A stretch of DNA of 64,000 nucleotides. Source: Nymphaea colorata. Its lineage: Eukaryota; Streptophyta; Magnoliopsida; Nymphaeales; Nymphaeaceae. The stretch covers positions 19,356,392-19,420,391 of the forward strand of contig NC_045139.1 of assembly GCF_008831285.2 (NCBI RefSeq), written 5' to 3'. Made by a program: the position numbers and the translations under genes. Below the pieces are notes generated by a model. It did not search any database. It was given only the letters and a program-made list of their open reading frames with translations, and was not told where the DNA came from. Of the stretch, positions 61,111 through 64,000 are shown in pieces (the first letter of the stretch is position 1; every line of letters starts with the position of its first letter).

Positions 61111-63529
61111 CTCCAGGCATGGGGCCGACGCATCTACCTATCCATCCTTTACAGCTGACCACACCGCCCTTCCTTTTCTACAGAGGTAAGGTACCTCGTT
61201 GGTGGCGGTCGTGCGCAGAGACGAAAGCAGAAAGCAACAAGCGGAGCAACAAAACCGCTATCTGTCAACACAAATTGTGCAAGGGAATCAAATGTTGTCC
61301 ATAGGCTGATCGATAATGAGGAAAAGAGCGATTCAAAAGCTATCACTTCCTCACGATTCACGATTTTGGAAGAAGGAATCCATTTGCGCGGTGAACGATC
61401 AAAGGTCCTTCTGTTCGTCCCCCACAACTGGATATATTCTTGATTGATGCCGTTTGATGGCGACATAATCGTCGACTATCGGACGAGTCAAACCAAACGC
61501 ACATCTCTTGAGGGCCTGAGGCAAAGTAAAATATACACGAGAGAATCATATTCCATATGAAGTTTTCACGTCGTTTGGAATTGATGCAGACGGCCGGCAA
61601 AAGGAGACGAACCGACAATGTCTCGTCAGTGGTAGAGCGTTGTAGAAATTCACAATTCTTATGGAGCACGACATACAATAAATAATTGTACTAAAGAAAA
61701 TTCCAACTGCCCACGCCACTTATATGCAGCTCCGCTACTGGGTCTCATGGTGAAGGCATTATTCATGAACTACTTACCACGATCCGACCTCCATCACTGA
61801 GAGCGAGTTTGCTCATTTTCTTTGGTTTAACGTATGTTTGGAAATTTGCGTGTTATCGAGGAAGATGGAGAGAAAGAGAACGAGAGAGATAGGATATTAA
61901 CAAGGTCGTTATTTAGGCACCACAAACCATTCTAAAGAAAAGCTACGAACTATTTGTTGTATATAAGCCGTTACTAATACCTTCGTAGACATTGTTTTTA
62001 GCAGCGGACGTTTTATTTCTATCTGTCAACAACAGCAGGACAAGCATTCGTTAAAAAATTTAAAAATTTTTAAGGGTCTTCAATATGTAAATGAAACAAA
62101 AATTACCCTGAAATGTTAATATGAAAATAAGTATTTTGGGTATGTGTGCAACTACCCACACAGTGTTCATGCATTTCTATGCCTTTACCATAAACCGTCA
62201 CTAAAGAAGTTACAAACTATTGCTGCACGATAAACTATTGCTCATACTCTTCGAGAGAGTTTTTTTAGTGACAGACTTTTAAGTTTTAACCTCCAACTAC
62301 ACGCATATAGTTAACAAATTTTCAATTGGATATGTCGCAACGATCCAGATCTCATGGGGCTGTCCTGTATAAGGTCCGGTAGTGGGTGCTCATTGATTAT
62401 TATTATTGTTTGAGTTTTCTTCTAAAAATTGAGCAATTATTCTTATTTGCTCAAAATTTTTTATTTACTAAATTTTTTCTTGCTGCATCAGCTGCATAAC
62501 CAAAATATTGAATTTTAAACCTTCTTCAACTAACGGGGTTAATCATCGATACCCGATTGCTTTAAGGGCATGTCAATTTAAAAATTAAAAGAAAAACACC
62601 TAATATTTGATCAAATAAAAAAATATTGCTCAATTTTTAAAAGGCAACAAATAAACACTCACAAATTTTTTAAAAGCTGTATACTAATAAAAAGCATTAT
62701 TTTTTTTACATAAATGCCTTTCATAAAGAACCAGTCGTTCTTCGGCAAATGAAAGATATTATTGTTTACAACAGGATATATTTGTTTGACTTTATATCAA
62801 AAACTAATACCTTTTGTCAATAGGCGACTCTTTGAGAACCTATTCCAAGAGCTGAACCCTTATGTGTTAATTTTCACAAAATTGAGCATGGATTTATTAT
62901 CTACCGAAAAGGTAAGCGCCATTTTCTTTTTTTTCTGAAAAAAAACTAAAAATGTTGATATTTTTTCGATTTCAAGTTCATATTAATGCAAAAAATGCAG
63001 TTTGTTGTTTCTGACTTCAACTGACTATAAATCTTTACTCAAGAAGCTCTTTTATCATCTTCCCAAGGAACTTAAGTTTTTTTTTTTTAACTACATTTTC
63101 GGAGCCATAAATTTATTGCACGGCTTATGAAAAACCAAATAACTAAGCACATTTTTATTTGTGAGCATAATCTAAATATTGCCTCGGCAAATCGTTATAT
63201 TGTTTGAATTTATTCTAGAATAAACAAGCAGACATGCATAAAGATGCTGATTGTCCAAATATTTCTTTTCAAAACCCTTTTCAACAAAGTCAGAAAAGTT
63301 TGATGTACCAGTGATGGCCTGCCTTTAGTCGTCCTGGCTTTAGCAAATAAAAAGTTTATTCCTTTTTACCGCACTAAAATCATAGTTGTTATTTTTTCAC
63401 TTGTAACATGAAATTAAATTGCGAATGTGCCTGTTTCAAAATAAACTTTCAATGACGATACACTGCAACGTCATCATTGCTTTTACCAATATTTGCTACA
63501 CTTTTTTTCTAAACTAAGGATGGACAATA
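61111..63529. other. Gene-free flank upstream of AMY2
   Basis: The first 600 bp are moderately GC-rich and carry an unrecognised 105-codon frame on the minus strand. The remainder is AT-rich with no recognised gene, RNA or element. Confidence 0.55.
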
Positions 63530-63958
63530 GGCCAGGTTCATGACAAATAATTGAGTATTCAGCCCGTTATGGGCCGGGCTTAGACTGGTTATTTGACATT
63601 CACCAGGTACATGACAAGTAGTTGAGTATTCAGCTCGTGATGGGTCGCGCTTAGGCTTGTTATTTGACATTCACTGAGTACATGACAAGTAGTTGAGTAT
63701 TTAGTCCACGATGAGCCGGCCTTAAGCTGGTTATTTGACATTCGCCGAGTACATGACAAGTAGTTGAGTATTCAGCTCGTGATGCGCCGGGCTTAGGCTG
63801 GTTATTTGATATTCGCCAAGTACATGACAAGTAGTTGAGTATTCATCCCGTGATGGGCCGAGCTTGAGCTGGTTATTTAACATTCGTAGGGTAATAACAA
63901 GTAGTTGAGTACTATCTTGTGATGGGCCGGGCTTAAGCTGGTTATTTTTGACATTCAG
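63530..63958. repeat. 71-bp minisatellite, six copies
   Basis: Six tandem units of about 71 bp share TACATGACAAGTAGTTGAGT, a GTGATGGGCCGGGCTTA block and GCTGGTTATTTGACATTC. Units diverge at scattered positions, and the last has a small deletion near its start. The array nearly reaches the window edge; a final partial sequence (GGTCAACTTGATAA) follows it. Confidence 0.93.
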
Positions 63959-64000
63959 GTCAACTTGATAAAAAAATTTGCAGAGCTCAACTAGCCGAAT

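Overview
The window is nuclear DNA from a flowering plant. The genes are split by spliceosomal introns of about 80 bp to 4.7 kb, the protein families are plant-specific (a chloroplast VKOR-thioredoxin fusion, a PRONE RopGEF, a family-two alpha-amylase) and there is a conserved MIR394 hairpin. The long spaces between genes are AT-rich and hold small transposable elements and many (TA)n and (CT)n tracts. GC-rich first exons in the SEC14-like and RopGEF genes resemble monocots or early-diverging angiosperms, but the sequence does not settle the lineage. There is no bacterial, viral, organellar or CRISPR content.

Layout: (1) 336-6004, minus: an At1g01500-type membrane-anchored protein in two exons, joined by a 4.7-kb intron that appears to use a GC-AG splice pair and holds two small hAT-like elements. 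(2) 6310-12000: gene-free, with small elements. (3) 12268-17564, plus: LTO1, seven exons, complete. (4) 20780-21830, plus: a short SEC14/CRAL-TRIO protein in three exons with a clear TATA box. (5) 21831-34100: gene-free, with a 1.3-kb direct duplication, several copies of a MITE family and a diverged inverted-repeat element. (6) 34428-38640, plus: a complete seven-exon RopGEF. (7) 40884-40956, minus: tRNA-Lys(TTT). (8) 47480-47670, plus: the MIR394 precursor. (9) 51076-51750: a long inverted repeat made of two head-to-head MITE copies. (10) 54518-60068, minus: cytosolic-type alpha-amylase AMY2, twelve coding exons including one of 18 bp. (11) 61100-64000: gene-free, ending in a 71-bp minisatellite.

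The genes do not form one pathway. Two neighbour pairs are notable because, as I recall the Arabidopsis map, the same genes are adjacent there: LTO1 with the SEC14-like gene (At4g35760/At4g35750), and MIR394 with AMY2 (MIR394B At1g76135/AMY2 At1g76130). All splice junctions given were chosen by eye from GT-AG or GC-AG signals, reading phase and family similarity. In each of the four spliced genes the exons join into one uninterrupted frame. I found no convincing undescribed system; the most unusual items are the GC-AG intron, the conserved microRNA-gene pair and the 680-bp inverted repeat.
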